Source: Pseudaminobacter soli (ex Li et al. 2025)
GTDB taxonomy: Bacteria > Pseudomonadota > Alphaproteobacteria > Rhizobiales > Rhizobiaceae
Length of the DNA stretch: 64,000 nt
NCBI RefSeq assembly: GCF_029892515.1
Contig: NZ_JARXVF010000003.1
Coordinates: 496,001 to 560,000, forward strand
Direction: 5' to 3'
Of the stretch, positions 18,679 through 27,834 are shown in pieces. The position numbers were made by a program, and so were the translations under genes. Numbering within the stretch: the first letter of the stretch is position 1; each line of letters opens with the position of its first letter. The notes beneath the pieces are model-generated. The model did no database searches, was not told the DNA's origin, and was given only the letters and a program-made list of their open reading frames with translations.

Positions 18679-20159
18679 ACCAGCCGATCTCCGATCAGAA
18701 ATTGCAGAGCGCGGTCCAGCCTAATATGGGGCAAGGAAAGGGTTACGCCCTCTGCGGTGCGCTCGAGCTTTGGCGGGCGGAAGCGCACGATGCGGATCGC
18801 CGGATCGTTCCGGTCCTGTTGATGGTTTGCATTACCGACCTTGAAAACTGAATCTGGTTTTGCCGGTAAGTCACCGGGAAATATGGCGGTTTCGGTTTCG
18901 CCGTCAAAGGTTACGCCGCCGATCGTCTCGCCCTTGAGCGGTGTTCCGATGATCACCGGCAGCGTCTCGCGACCCTGCTTGACGGTGCCTTCGCGGGTGG
19001 CGCGCACGGCCGCCATGGCCAGAACATCGACCTCGGCGCCCGACAGATTGGCGCGTGCCGCAGCCCTTTCGGTCAGGCGGCGCACGATGGCCTGCAGGCG
19101 ATCGTGGCTTTCGTGATGCAGGTGGTCGGCCTTGGTGGCCGCTACCAATATGCGGTCGATGCGGCGTGCGAAAAGACCAGTGAGGAGGCTTCCGCGGCCG
19201 GGGCGGAAACAGGCCAGGATTTCGGTCACGGATCGTTCCAGATCCGCCATCGCGCCCGGGCCGGAGTTCAGCGCCTGCATGGCATCGATCAGCACGATCT
19301 GCCGGTCGAGCTTGGCGATGTGCTCGCGGAAGAAGGGTTTGACCACATGCGTCTTGTAGGCCTCGTAGCGCCGCTCCATCATCGCATGCAGCGAGCCGGG
19401 GCGAGGGCGGCTGTCCTCGAGGCCGGGCAGCGGGGCGAAAGTCAGGGCAGGCGATCCGTCGAGGTCGCCTGGCATCAGGAAGCGCCCCGGCGGCAAAGTG
19501 GACAGCGCCCGTTCATCGAACTTGCAGGCTTTCAGATAGGCAGTGAAGCTATCGAAAAGCCGCCGCGCGGTCATCTCGTCGGCGTCGGCATAGGGGTCTG
19601 CGGTAAGCGCCAGCCTGCGCCATTCCTCGGAAAGATCGACGCGAACCGGCAAGGCCGCCATCTCGAAGGCGTCATGCGAGAAATCTTGATAGGATTTGCC
19701 GAGAAGTGGCAGATCGAGCAGCCATTCGCCTGGATAGTCGACGATATCGACCGACAGCCGCCCGGCTGAGAACATGCGGTTCCAGCCGGAGGCGGATTCA
19801 TAGTCGATCGTCAGCCTGAGCTCGGAAATGGCGCGGGTGGAGTCCGGCCATATGCGGCTATTCACCAGCGCGTCGATGTGGTCCTCGTATTGGAAGCGAG
19901 GCACGGCATCGTCGGGCTGTTCCTCCAGGAAGGCGCGCGAGATGCGGCCGGATTTCTGCGCCTCGAAGAGCGGCAGACGCCCGCCATGGATGAGATTGTG
20001 CACGAAGGCCGAGATGAAGACCGTCTTACCTGCTCGGGAAAGCCCGGTGACGCCGACCCGAACCGTTGGCGAAAAAAGATCGCTAGCCCGGCTCGAAAGC
20101 GTGTCCAGCGCAATGCGCGCCTCGTCGGTCAGATTGGTTAGAGACGCCAATGGCTGCAC
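18675..20159 (-). CDS. YcjX-like P-loop protein (DUF463)
   Basis: A 494-residue predicted GTPase. The Walker A motif GLSRAGKT is at residues 39-46 and a DYPGEWLLDLPLL segment supplies the Walker B/G3 region. The long alpha-helical insertions match the DUF463 family. It is always found with YcjF, as here. The GTG at 20159 gives VQPLASLTNLTDEARIALDT, which is the usual N-terminus. The pair is transcribed downstream of nothing obvious: a SixA-type gene lies 77 bases upstream on the same strand and may be in the same operon. Confidence 0.88.
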   Translation of the reverse strand: MQPLASLTNLTDEARIALDTLSSRASDLFSPTVRVGVTGLSRAGKTVFISAFVHNLIHGGRLPLFEAQKSGRISRAFLEEQPDDAVPRFQYEDHIDALVNSRIWPDSTRAISELRLTIDYESASGWNRMFSAGRLSVDIVDYPGEWLLDLPLLGKSYQDFSHDAFEMAALPVRVDLSEEWRRLALTADPYADADEMTARRLFDSFTAYLKACKFDERALSTLPPGRFLMPGDLDGSPALTFAPLPGLEDSRPRPGSLHAMMERRYEAYKTHVVKPFFREHIAKLDRQIVLIDAMQALNSGPGAMADLERSVTEILACFRPGRGSLLTGLFARRIDRILVAATKADHLHHESHDRLQAIVRRLTERAAARANLSGAEVDVLAMAAVRATREGTVKQGRETLPVIIGTPLKGETIGGVTFDGETETAIFPGDLPAKPDSVFKVGNANHQQDRNDPAIRIVRFRPPKLERTAEGVTLSLPHIRLDRALQFLIGDRLV

Positions 20160-20236
20160 CCCACTCCATGGATGCTTCCCGATATAGGCAATCGCTTTGC
20201 GATTTGAAATGGTTACGCCGGCCGGGCAGGCGACGC

Positions 20237-20740
20237 CTACAGGCCGGGCGGCATCAGGATGGCCTCAAGATAGCCGGTGCCGGGCACGGCCTCCGACAAA
20301 TTGCCCGGGAAGCGCAAGACGGCAAGGCCGGAGGTGGGAAAGCCGGCGTGCAGGGTTGCCCGCGCGTCTTCGTCGCCTTGGGGCGCCAGCGCGAGGGCGA
20401 GGTCTTCCATCATCGGGTTGTGGCCGATGACCATGAGCGTGCCGACATTGCCGGATTTGCGGATGATCGAGAGATATCCGGAAGCATCCTCGCGATAGAG
20501 ATCGTCGAAATAGAGCACGCGGCCGGTGTCGGCATTGGCGGCGATGCCTTCCAGCGTCTGGCGGGCGCGGACGGCATTGGAGCAAAGGGTCAGCTCAGGA
20601 ATGTAGCCATGCGCCTGCATTGAAATGCCGGTCGCCTCGGCGTCGGCAAGCCCCGCCGCGTCGAGCGGCCGGTCGAAGTCGCGCATCCCCGGCATGGCCC
20701 ATGCGGCCTTTGCGTGCCTGAGAAGAAAAAGCCTGCTCAC
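20237..20740 (-). CDS. SixA-like histidine phosphatase
   Basis: A 167-residue member of the phosphoglycerate-mutase-like superfamily. The catalytic RHG-type motif is LLRHAKAAW at the N-terminus and the second catalytic His is in MVIGHNPMME. Short bacterial members such as SixA dephosphorylate histidine phosphotransfer domains, though not all do. I choose the GTG at 20740, since GGGAGAGGG lies eight bases upstream and the product then begins (M)SRLFLLRHAKA; ATG at 20776 is the longer alternative. An orphan Hpt protein is encoded 11 kb away, but nothing here shows that the two interact. Confidence 0.85.
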   Translation of the reverse strand: MSRLFLLRHAKAAWAMPGMRDFDRPLDAAGLADAEATGISMQAHGYIPELTLCSNAVRARQTLEGIAANADTGRVLYFDDLYREDASGYLSIIRKSGNVGTLMVIGHNPMMEDLALALAPQGDEDARATLHAGFPTSGLAVLRFPGNLSEAVPGTGYLEAILMPPGL

Positions 20741-21005
20741 CGCGCCAACCCTCTCCCTTGGAACGACAAACTGCATTGCCGATCCTGAAAGACGGTTTAG
20801 TGGCGGCAAAGACTTCGCGCAACTGAGCTTGCGGGCATCTGGGCGTGCCACAAGCTACAAAATTCGGAAACTTGCATGACTTCGTGAACTGCTGTGCCGC
20901 CGGTCGCTGACATTTGCTTGAGCGATGTCGATTGCGCTTGTGTGCTCCACGGCTGGTGAATATATAGGCGCAAAAATTGGAATGACGGGTAATGGGGTGA
21001 GTCGA

Positions 21006-21422
21006 ATGAACGATCTCGTTGATGCCGCTTACGTTCCCTCGGAAGATGAGCCGTTCATGAATGAACGGCAGAAAGCATACTTCCGCCAGAAGCTCATTGC
21101 GTGGAAGAGTGACATTCTTCGCGAGGCGCGTGAAACCCTCGAAATTCTCCAGCAGGAAAACGCCAACCATCCCGATCTTGCAGACCGGGCTTCATCCGAA
21201 ACGGACCGGGCCATCGAGCTTCGGGCGCGTGACAGGCAGAGGAAGCTTATTTCCAAGATCGACTCGGCCCTCCAGCGTATCGACGAAGGCACCTATGGCT
21301 TCTGCGAGGAAACTGGTGAGCCGATCTCGCTGAAGCGCCTGGACGCAAGGCCGATCGCGACCCTGTCCATCGAGGCTCAGGAGCGGCATGAGCGCCGGGA
21401 AAAGGTCTATCGCGACGACTGA
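21006..21422 (+). CDS. dksA: RNA polymerase-binding transcription factor DksA
   Basis: A 138-residue protein that acts on RNA polymerase with ppGpp in the stringent response. The coiled-coil N-terminal part contains the DxxDxA-type tip region, and the C-terminal globular part reads YGFCEETGEPISLKRL then DARPIATLSIEAQE. Only one of the four zinc-finger cysteines is present, as is known for alphaproteobacterial DksA. The start at 21006 follows GGGGTGAG; an in-frame extension to 20925 has no family resemblance. It is divergent from the SixA-like gene. Confidence 0.93.
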   Translation: MNDLVDAAYVPSEDEPFMNERQKAYFRQKLIAWKSDILREARETLEILQQENANHPDLADRASSETDRAIELRARDRQRKLISKIDSALQRIDEGTYGFCEETGEPISLKRLDARPIATLSIEAQERHERREKVYRDD

Positions 21423-21444
21423 ATATCGTTGCCATGAATGAACG

Positions 21445-21470
21445 AAAAAGGCGGCCTCGGCCGCCTTTTT
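21445..21470. terminator. Rho-independent terminator of dksA
   Basis: AAAAAGGCGGCC, TC, GGCCGCCTTTTT: a perfect stem 23 bases after the dksA stop codon. Confidence 0.9.
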
Positions 21471-21581
21471 ATTGCCTGCATTTGCCTCGCCGTCGCGGAT
21501 TGATCTTCGGCGATGGCTGCCGGAAATCCGCGCGTCCGGATTTCTGCCTAGCAACAGAGATGCGACGATCCGCTGACTAGC

Positions 21582-22361
21582 CTAGCGCTTCTGGTTGGAA
21601 AGTTCGCCCAGAAGCTTGGTCATCTCATCGTCCAGCGAAACCTCGGGGGCGCTCGGTTCAGGCTGGCTTGGGGTGTCTTCCAGCGAGATTTCGAGTTCGC
21701 GCAGGAGCGAGTCGTCGACCTCGCTGTGCTGCGGCGCTGAAATGGCGGGGGCAGGCGCCTGCTGCACCGGCGGCGCCGAGATGACAGGCTCCTGGCGGGC
21801 CGGCGCCGGGGCGACCGGGGCTACAGGCATCCTCGGCTCGGGCCGCGGGGCCGGAGCGGGGGCAGGCCTCGGCGCGGCCATAGGGGCGGGCTGCTGGGGC
21901 GCGACGGCAGGGATCGGTTGCGCGGCGGGCATCGGCCTTGGCGCCGGCTCAGGAGCACGCGGCTGCGGTGCCGGGCGCGGCGCAGGCTGCGGCTGCGGCT
22001 CGAGGGCGCGCGGCCGCGCAGGTGGCTCGTGATTGTTCTCGCCGGCAAGCGAGGGGCGCCGCTGCTGATTCAGCCTGATGTCCTGTTCGACCACCACGTC
22101 GGTCGGCCCGCCGATAAGCAGGAGATGCTCGACGTCGTCGCGGCGCACCAGGACGAGCCGCCTGTGGCTGTCGACCGCGGCTGCGTCCATGACGGCAAGG
22201 CGCGTCTTTCTATTGCGGCCACCGGACACGAAGGTCCCGAACGTCAGGCTCCGGAACAGTTTTATGATGACAAGGACGATGACGAGCAGGATGAGCGCCG
22301 CAACCGTCCAAAGGAGTGCCGCGGTGTATCCCGGTCCTGCAACGCTATCCAACCATTCCAT
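21582..22361 (-). CDS. FliO-like flagellar biosynthesis membrane protein
   Basis: A 259-residue protein: one N-terminal membrane helix (TVAALILLVIVLVIIKLF), then a FliO core of about 60 residues (RLAVMDAAAVDSHRRLVLVR, then DDVEHLLLIGGPTDVVVEQ), then a long Pro/Ala-rich disordered tail with an acidic end. FliO assists assembly of the flagellar export channel. No other flagellar gene is in the window, and stand-alone copies next to dksA/cckA are common in Rhizobiales. It is divergent from cckA, from which it is separated by 231 bases. Confidence 0.75.
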   Translation of the reverse strand: MEWLDSVAGPGYTAALLWTVAALILLVIVLVIIKLFRSLTFGTFVSGGRNRKTRLAVMDAAAVDSHRRLVLVRRDDVEHLLLIGGPTDVVVEQDIRLNQQRRPSLAGENNHEPPARPRALEPQPQPAPRPAPQPRAPEPAPRPMPAAQPIPAVAPQQPAPMAAPRPAPAPAPRPEPRMPVAPVAPAPARQEPVISAPPVQQAPAPAISAPQHSEVDDSLLRELEISLEDTPSQPEPSAPEVSLDDEMTKLLGELSNQKR

Positions 22362-22592
22362 CTTCGAGTTCCCCGGCCCGTTTTTTCTACACTGCGCGCG
22401 ACACTAAACCTTTGACCGTGATATTCGCAAGTTGCAGTCACGCTTCATGAACGACGGAAATTTGCCAAGCTGTGCCGAGCCCGGTTTTTCTTGGAACATT
22501 TTCAGGCTAGGCCTATGCGCGTTTGACATAATGTGATTCAAACGTTTCGGTGTCAGGCCACCGTGGAACCGGGGAATTTAGGCAAAAGACGT

Positions 22593-25193
22593 ATGGCCAA
22601 GGAAACGCGCGGCGATTTTTATCCCGTACCGATCGTCGACCAGAGCACGCGCCCGGGCGCGATCACGCGTCTTGTCATTTTTATTGTGGTGCTGACGGTC
22701 GCCGCGATCGTGTTCGGCATTTTCCGCGAGCGGTTGGGCGATCCGTTCCTGCTCGGCATGCTCGGCGTGCTGGCGATGATCGGCGTTGGCTATCTTTTCG
22801 CCACGGCGGTCGGCTTCGTGCAGATCGCGCCGCGTTCCACCGCCGACGAGCTTTCCAAGGCCTTTGTCGATTCGATGTCGCAGGGGCTGGTCGTGACCGA
22901 CACCAAAGGCCGGGTGGTCTATGCCAACCGCGCTTATGCCGACATGACAGGCGCAACGACGGTTGCCGACGTCAAGACGGTGGAAGGGCTGCTGTCGGAT
23001 GTTCCGGAAGCTGCGCCGACGATCTATCGCGTGGCGTCGGGCTTGCGCGATGGGCAGGCCGGCGACGGCGAGTTTCGCCTGTCGCAGGCGGTGCGCCCCG
23101 GTGCTGAGCCGGGCGCACGCTGGTATCGGGTGCGCGGCCGCGCCTTCGATGTTCCGGGGCATCGGCAGCCGCTGCTCTCCTGGCAACTGGCGGATATTTC
23201 CAAGGAGCGGGCCGAGCAGGAGCGCTTCTTCCTCGACCTGCAGAAGGCCATCGACCATCTCGACCATGCGCCCGCCGGCTTCTTCTCGGCCGATCAGGAA
23301 GGGCGCGTCACTTATATCAATGCAACGCTGGCCGAATGGCTGGGCATCGATCTTGCCAGTTTCACCCCAGGCGCGATCACTTTGAGGGAAATCATCGCCG
23401 GCGACGGCATGGCGCTGGTTCGCTCGGTCAAAGCCGATCCGGGCACGACGCGCAACGCCATCATCGACCTCGACCTGGCAACGGTGACGGGCGAGGCGCT
23501 GCCGGTGCGCTTCATGCACCGCGTGGCGGCCAGCCGCGAGGGCATCAGCGGACCGAGCCGCACCATCGTTCTCAACCGCACGCAGGGCGAGGATGCTTCC
23601 GCCGACCTGAGGGCCGCGGAGGTTCGGTTCACACGCTTCTTCAATTCGACACCGATGGCGATTGCCGGTGTGGATCGGGATGGCCGCATCCTGCGCACCA
23701 ATGCGCCTTTCCTGTCCTTGTTCTCTTCGGTGGTGGATCGTGACGCCGTAGACCGCCGGGTGCGGCTCGAAACCGTCGTCCATGAGCGCGCTCGCCCGGC
23801 ATTGGCGGCAGCCCTCGAGAAGGCCCGCCAGCGCCAGGTCAATATCGAGCCAATCGAGACGGTATTGCCGAACAACGAGGAGCGGCATCTGCGCGTCTAC
23901 GTCAATGCCATTGCCGATGGTGCTGGCGGCGAGGGCGCGGAAGAGGCGGCGATCGTCTATGCTGTCGAGACCACCGAGCAGAAGGCGCTCGAAGGCCAGA
24001 TGGCCCAGAGCCAGAAAATGCAGGCCGTTGGTCAGCTCGCTGGCGGTATCGCGCACGATTTCAACAACGTGCTGACCGCCATCATCATGTCGTCGGACCT
24101 GCTGCTGACCAACCATCGGCCGTCGGATCCTTCGTTCCCCGACATCATGAACATCAAGCAGAACGCCAACCGCGCCGCCTCGCTGGTGCGCCAGTTGCTG
24201 GCGTTCTCGCGCAAGCAGACGCTGCGGCCGGAAGTGCTGAACCTGACAGATGTCCTGGCAGATCTGCGCATGCTGCTGGCCCGCCTGGTCGGCAACATGA
24301 TCAAGCTGAAGGTCGACCATGGGCGAGATCTCTGGCCGGTGAGGGCCGATGTGGGCCAGTTCGAACAGGTGATCGTCAACCTTACGGTCAACGCGCGGGA
24401 CGCCATGCCGGACGGCGGCGAGCTGACCGTCCGCACCAAGAATGTCCGCGCGGACGAAAGTGCGGCCTTTGCCTATCGGGAGCTCGTCCCGGCGGACTAT
24501 GTGATGGTCGAGGTTGAGGATACGGGCACCGGCATCCCGGCGGACATTATGAAGAAGGTGTTCGAGCCGTTCTTCACCACCAAGGAAGTCGGCAAGGGTA
24601 CAGGCCTCGGGCTGTCGATGGTCTACGGCATCGTCAAGCAGACGGGCGGTTTCATCTACTGCGATTCCGAGATTGGCAAGGGCACGGTCTTCCGCATTTT
24701 CCTGCCGCGTCACATCGCCGAGGTGAAGCCGGTCGTGGAACCGGTGGCGGGGCAGTCCGCTACGGTTGCCGACGCGGCTGCGGCACCTGTTGCGAAAGCC
24801 CCTGAAGCCTCGCGCGATCTCTCGGGGTCGGCGACGGTTCTGCTCGTCGAGGACGAGGATGCCGTGCGCATGGGCGGCGTTCGGGCGCTGACGTCCCGCG
24901 GCTATACCGTGCACGAGGCCTCGTCCGGCGTGGAAGCGCTGGAGGTCTATCACGAGCTGAACGGCGGGATCGATATCGTCGTGTCCGACGTGGTCATGCC
25001 CGAGATGGATGGCCCGACGCTACTTGGCGAGCTCCGCAAGCTGCAGCCCGACATCAAGTTCATCTTCGTGTCCGGCTATGCGGAGGACGCATTCGCCAAG
25101 AATCTGCCTGCTGACGCGCAGTTCGGCTTCCTGCCGAAACCGTTCTCGCTCAAGCAGCTTGCCACCGTGGTGAAGGAAGTGCTGGAAAAATAA
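22593..25193 (+). CDS. cckA: Cell-cycle hybrid histidine kinase CckA
   Basis: An 866-residue inner-membrane kinase/phosphatase that feeds the CckA-ChpT-CtrA phosphorelay. Two membrane helices near residues 25-47 and 53-75 are followed by two or three PAS domains (one around the [20 protein letters not shown] segment), a HisKA domain with His488 in GGIAHDFNN, an HATPase domain with [19 protein letters not shown] and [13 protein letters not shown] boxes, and a C-terminal receiver with phosphoacceptor Asp799 in [10 protein letters not shown]. The order and the short cytoplasmic N-terminus are those of CckA. The ATG at 22593 (MAKETRGDF) is the probable start. It lies upstream of clpP and clpX, whose products degrade CtrA in this class. 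Confidence 0.93.
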   Translation: MAKETRGDFYPVPIVDQSTRPGAITRLVIFIVVLTVAAIVFGIFRERLGDPFLLGMLGVLAMIGVGYLFATAVGFVQIAPRSTADELSKAFVDSMSQGLVVTDTKGRVVYANRAYADMTGATTVADVKTVEGLLSDVPEAAPTIYRVASGLRDGQAGDGEFRLSQAVRPGAEPGARWYRVRGRAFDVPGHRQPLLSWQLADISKERAEQERFFLDLQKAIDHLDHAPAGFFSADQEGRVTYINATLAEWLGIDLASFTPGAITLREIIAGDGMALVRSVKADPGTTRNAIIDLDLATVTGEALPVRFMHRVAASREGISGPSRTIVLNRTQGEDASADLRAAEVRFTRFFNSTPMAIAGVDRDGRILRTNAPFLSLFSSVVDRDAVDRRVRLETVVHERARPALAAALEKARQRQVNIEPIETVLPNNEERHLRVYVNAIADGAGGEGAEEAAIVYAVETTEQKALEGQMAQSQKMQAVGQLAGGIAHDFNNVLTAIIMSSDLLLTNHRPSDPSFPDIMNIKQNANRAASLVRQLLAFSRKQTLRPEVLNLTDVLADLRMLLARLVGNMIKLKVDHGRDLWPVRADVGQFEQVIVNLTVNARDAMPDGGELTVRTKNVRADESAAFAYRELVPADYVMVEVEDTGTGIPADIMKKVFEPFFTTKEVGKGTGLGLSMVYGIVKQTGGFIYCDSEIGKGTVFRIFLPRHIAEVKPVVEPVAGQSATVADAAAAPVAKAPEASRDLSGSATVLLVEDEDAVRMGGVRALTSRGYTVHEASSGVEALEVYHELNGGIDIVVSDVVMPEMDGPTLLGELRKLQPDIKFIFVSGYAEDAFAKNLPADAQFGFLPKPFSLKQLATVVKEVLEK

Positions 25194-25340
25194 CCGCCGC
25201 ACGCTACTTCGTCGCGGGTCGGCCGCAAATTTGCCCGGCCTTGCGCAATGGTGAGGCGGCATCCTATCTATCGGATGAACCTAATAATCGCTGATTCTGC
25301 CGTTGGGCGCCGGAATCCAATCCTTACAAAGGGACTGTTT

Positions 25341-25982
25341 ATGAAGAACCCCGTGGAAACCGCAATGAACCTCGTGCCGATGGTCGTCGAGCAGACCAAT
25401 CGCGGCGAGCGCGCCTATGACATTTTCTCGCGGCTTCTCAAAGAGCGCATCATCTTCATCACCGGCCCGGTGGAAGACGGCATGGCTACGCTGGTCTGCG
25501 CGCAGCTGTTGTTCCTCGAGGCGGAAAATCCGAAGAAGGAGATTTCGCTCTACATCAATTCGCCGGGTGGCGTCGTCACCTCCGGCATGGCGATCTACGA
25601 CACGATGCAGTTCATCAAGCCGGCGGTTTCGACGCTCTGCATCGGTCAGGCGGCTTCCATGGGCTCGCTGCTGCTCTGCGCCGGTCACAAGGACATGCGC
25701 TTTGCAACGCCGAATGCGCGCATCATGGTGCACCAGCCGTCGGGCGGGTTCCAGGGCCAGGCTTCGGACATCGAGCGCCACGCCCAGGACATCATCAAGC
25801 TGAAGCGTCGCCTGAACGAGGTCTACGTCAAGCACACCGGCAAGGACTACGAAACGATCGAGCGCACGCTCGACCGCGACCACTTCATGTCGGCCGACGA
25901 AGCCCAGGCATTCGGCCTGATCGACAAGGTCATCTCCTCCCGTGAGGTCATCGAGGCGCCCGAGCCCGTTCTGACGAAGTGA
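25341..25982 (+). CDS. clpP: ATP-dependent Clp protease proteolytic subunit
   Basis: A 213-residue serine peptidase that assembles as a double heptamer and degrades proteins unfolded by ClpX or ClpA. The catalytic triad is visible as Ser106 (GQAASMGS), His131 (MVHQPSGG) and Asp180 ([10 protein letters not shown]). The ATG at 25341 is preceded by GGGA. The upstream in-frame extension to 25248 is not conserved sequence. Downstream, clpX is separated by 288 bases, so each may have its own promoter. Confidence 0.97.
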   Translation: MKNPVETAMNLVPMVVEQTNRGERAYDIFSRLLKERIIFITGPVEDGMATLVCAQLLFLEAENPKKEISLYINSPGGVVTSGMAIYDTMQFIKPAVSTLCIGQAASMGSLLLCAGHKDMRFATPNARIMVHQPSGGFQGQASDIERHAQDIIKLKRRLNEVYVKHTGKDYETIERTLDRDHFMSADEAQAFGLIDKVISSREVIEAPEPVLTK

Positions 25983-26270
25983 CGGTTTTTGTGGCCGGTG
26001 CTGTGGGTATGACGCATTTTTGACTCAGCTTGCGGCATTTCGGTCACAATTTACTGTTTCCTCGACGGGTACCTCGACCTACGTTAAACCTATGTTGAGC
26101 TTCGGCGGCTTAGCTTCCAGCGGGGCGTCGCGAGTGATTTGCTTTCCCTTCCGTGGCAAGATGCATGGAACGGATGCAAGTCCTGGACGTTGGCAGGCGG
26201 TTTCCGCCAAGAATAGCTTTGGGGTTCAGCCAGAATATCGGCCGGGCAGCACTGAAAGGACTTGGATAAC

Positions 26271-27542
26271 ATGAGCAAGGTCAGCAACGGCGGCGATTCC
26301 AAGAACACGCTCTACTGTTCGTTCTGCGGCAAGAGCCAGCACGAAGTACGCAAGCTGATCGCCGGCCCGACGGTTTTCATCTGCGACGAGTGCGTCGAGC
26401 TCTGCATGGACATCATCCGTGAGGAGAACAAGACCTCCATGGTGAAATCGCGCGAAGGCGTGCCGACACCGCAGGAGATCCTCAAGGTTCTGGACGATTA
26501 CGTGATCGGCCAGCCTTACGCGAAGCGTGTTCTGTCGGTGGCCGTCCATAACCACTACAAGCGCCTGGCGCATGCGTCGAAGAACAACGACGTCGAACTG
26601 GCGAAGTCGAACATCCTGCTGATCGGCCCCACCGGCTGCGGCAAGACGCTGCTGGCGCAGACGCTCGCCCGCATCATCGACGTGCCGTTCACCATGGCCG
26701 ACGCAACCACGCTCACCGAAGCGGGCTATGTCGGTGAGGATGTCGAGAACATCATCCTGAAGCTGCTTCAGGCCGCCGACTACAATGTCGAGCGCGCTCA
26801 GCGCGGCATCGTCTACATCGACGAAATCGACAAGATTTCGCGCAAGTCCGACAACCCGTCGATCACGCGCGACGTGTCGGGTGAGGGCGTGCAGCAGGCA
26901 CTGCTGAAGATCATGGAAGGCACGGTCGCTTCCGTGCCGCCGCAGGGCGGCCGCAAGCATCCGCAGCAGGAGTTCCTGCAGGTGGACACGGCCAACATCC
27001 TGTTCATCTGCGGTGGGGCTTTCGCGGGCCTCGACAGGATCATCTCCGACCGTGGCCGCAAGACCTCGATCGGTTTCGGCGCGACCGTGGCTTCGCCTGA
27101 GGATCGCCGTACCGGTGAGCTCTTCCGCCAGGTCGAGCCGGAAGATCTGCTGAAGTTCGGTCTGATCCCCGAATTCGTCGGCCGTCTGCCGGTTCTGGCG
27201 ACGCTGGAGGATCTCGACGAGCCTGCGCTGATCCAGATCCTAACCGAGCCGAAGAACGCTCTGGTCAAGCAGTATCAGCGTCTGTTCGAAATGGAGAATG
27301 TGGGGCTGACCTTCCACGAGAACGCGCTCTCGGCGATTGCCAAGCGCGCTATCGAGCGCAAGACAGGCGCTCGCGGCCTGCGTTCGATCATGGAAGCGAT
27401 TCTGCTCGACACCATGTTCGAGCTGCCGGCACTCGAAGGCGTGCAGGAAGTGGTGATCTCCGAGGAAGTGGTGACCGGCAGTGCCCGGCCGCTCTACATC
27501 TATTCGGAGCAAAAGGAAAAGAAGGGCAATGTCAGCGCCTGA
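26271..27542 (+). CDS. clpX: ATP-dependent Clp protease ATP-binding subunit ClpX
   Basis: A 423-residue AAA+ unfoldase. The N-terminal zinc-binding domain has Cys16, Cys19, Cys38 and Cys41. Walker A is GPTGCGKT at 119-126, the pore loop GYVGEDVE follows, and Walker B is IVYIDEIDK. The start MSKVSNGGD at 26271 is chosen over a TTG at 26262 because AAGGA is spaced correctly for the ATG. In Caulobacter-type alphaproteobacteria ClpXP removes CtrA at the onset of replication, which links it to CckA encoded just upstream. Confidence 0.97.
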   Translation: MSKVSNGGDSKNTLYCSFCGKSQHEVRKLIAGPTVFICDECVELCMDIIREENKTSMVKSREGVPTPQEILKVLDDYVIGQPYAKRVLSVAVHNHYKRLAHASKNNDVELAKSNILLIGPTGCGKTLLAQTLARIIDVPFTMADATTLTEAGYVGEDVENIILKLLQAADYNVERAQRGIVYIDEIDKISRKSDNPSITRDVSGEGVQQALLKIMEGTVASVPPQGGRKHPQQEFLQVDTANILFICGGAFAGLDRIISDRGRKTSIGFGATVASPEDRRTGELFRQVEPEDLLKFGLIPEFVGRLPVLATLEDLDEPALIQILTEPKNALVKQYQRLFEMENVGLTFHENALSAIAKRAIERKTGARGLRSIMEAILLDTMFELPALEGVQEVVISEEVVTGSARPLYIYSEQKEKKGNVSA

Positions 27543-27568
27543 TCGCTGATTTTGATCCTGAACAGTCG

Positions 27569-27593
27569 AACGGCGCCGCTAAGGCGCCGTTTT
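27569..27593. terminator. Rho-independent terminator of clpX
   Basis: AACGGCGCC, GCTAA, GGCGCCGTTTT, 26 bases after the clpX stop codon. The remainder of the 292-base gap before lon contains no gene I can support. Confidence 0.85.
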
Positions 27594-27834
27594 CCTGTAA
27601 TAAGGCCTTGTATCGACAAGGAAAGATTGTCCCAGACCATTCAAAGATCGTGCACGGTTTCGTGCTTTGCCCTTGATCTTTGTTAGCCGTGCATCCACCT
27701 AACAGCACTGAAGGCCGTGTCTGCATTCCGTGCTGAAGCCCCGGTGTGAAACGGTGGTAGGCGGAACGGTGCACGGCCGTTAATATGAGATTCGTGGCAG
27801 GCCAATGTGCGGCCGCGAAATGAAAGGTTGGAAA

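Noticed and set aside
20741-20851. Extended N-terminus of the SixA-like gene
   Set aside because: The catalytic RHAK motif normally lies within the first ten or so residues, and the GTG at 20740 has a correctly spaced Shine-Dalgarno sequence.
27660-27720. Possible heat-shock (RpoH) promoter upstream of lon, from CTTGATC...CATCC
   Set aside because: The spacing and the second box do not fit the alphaproteobacterial RpoH pattern well enough.
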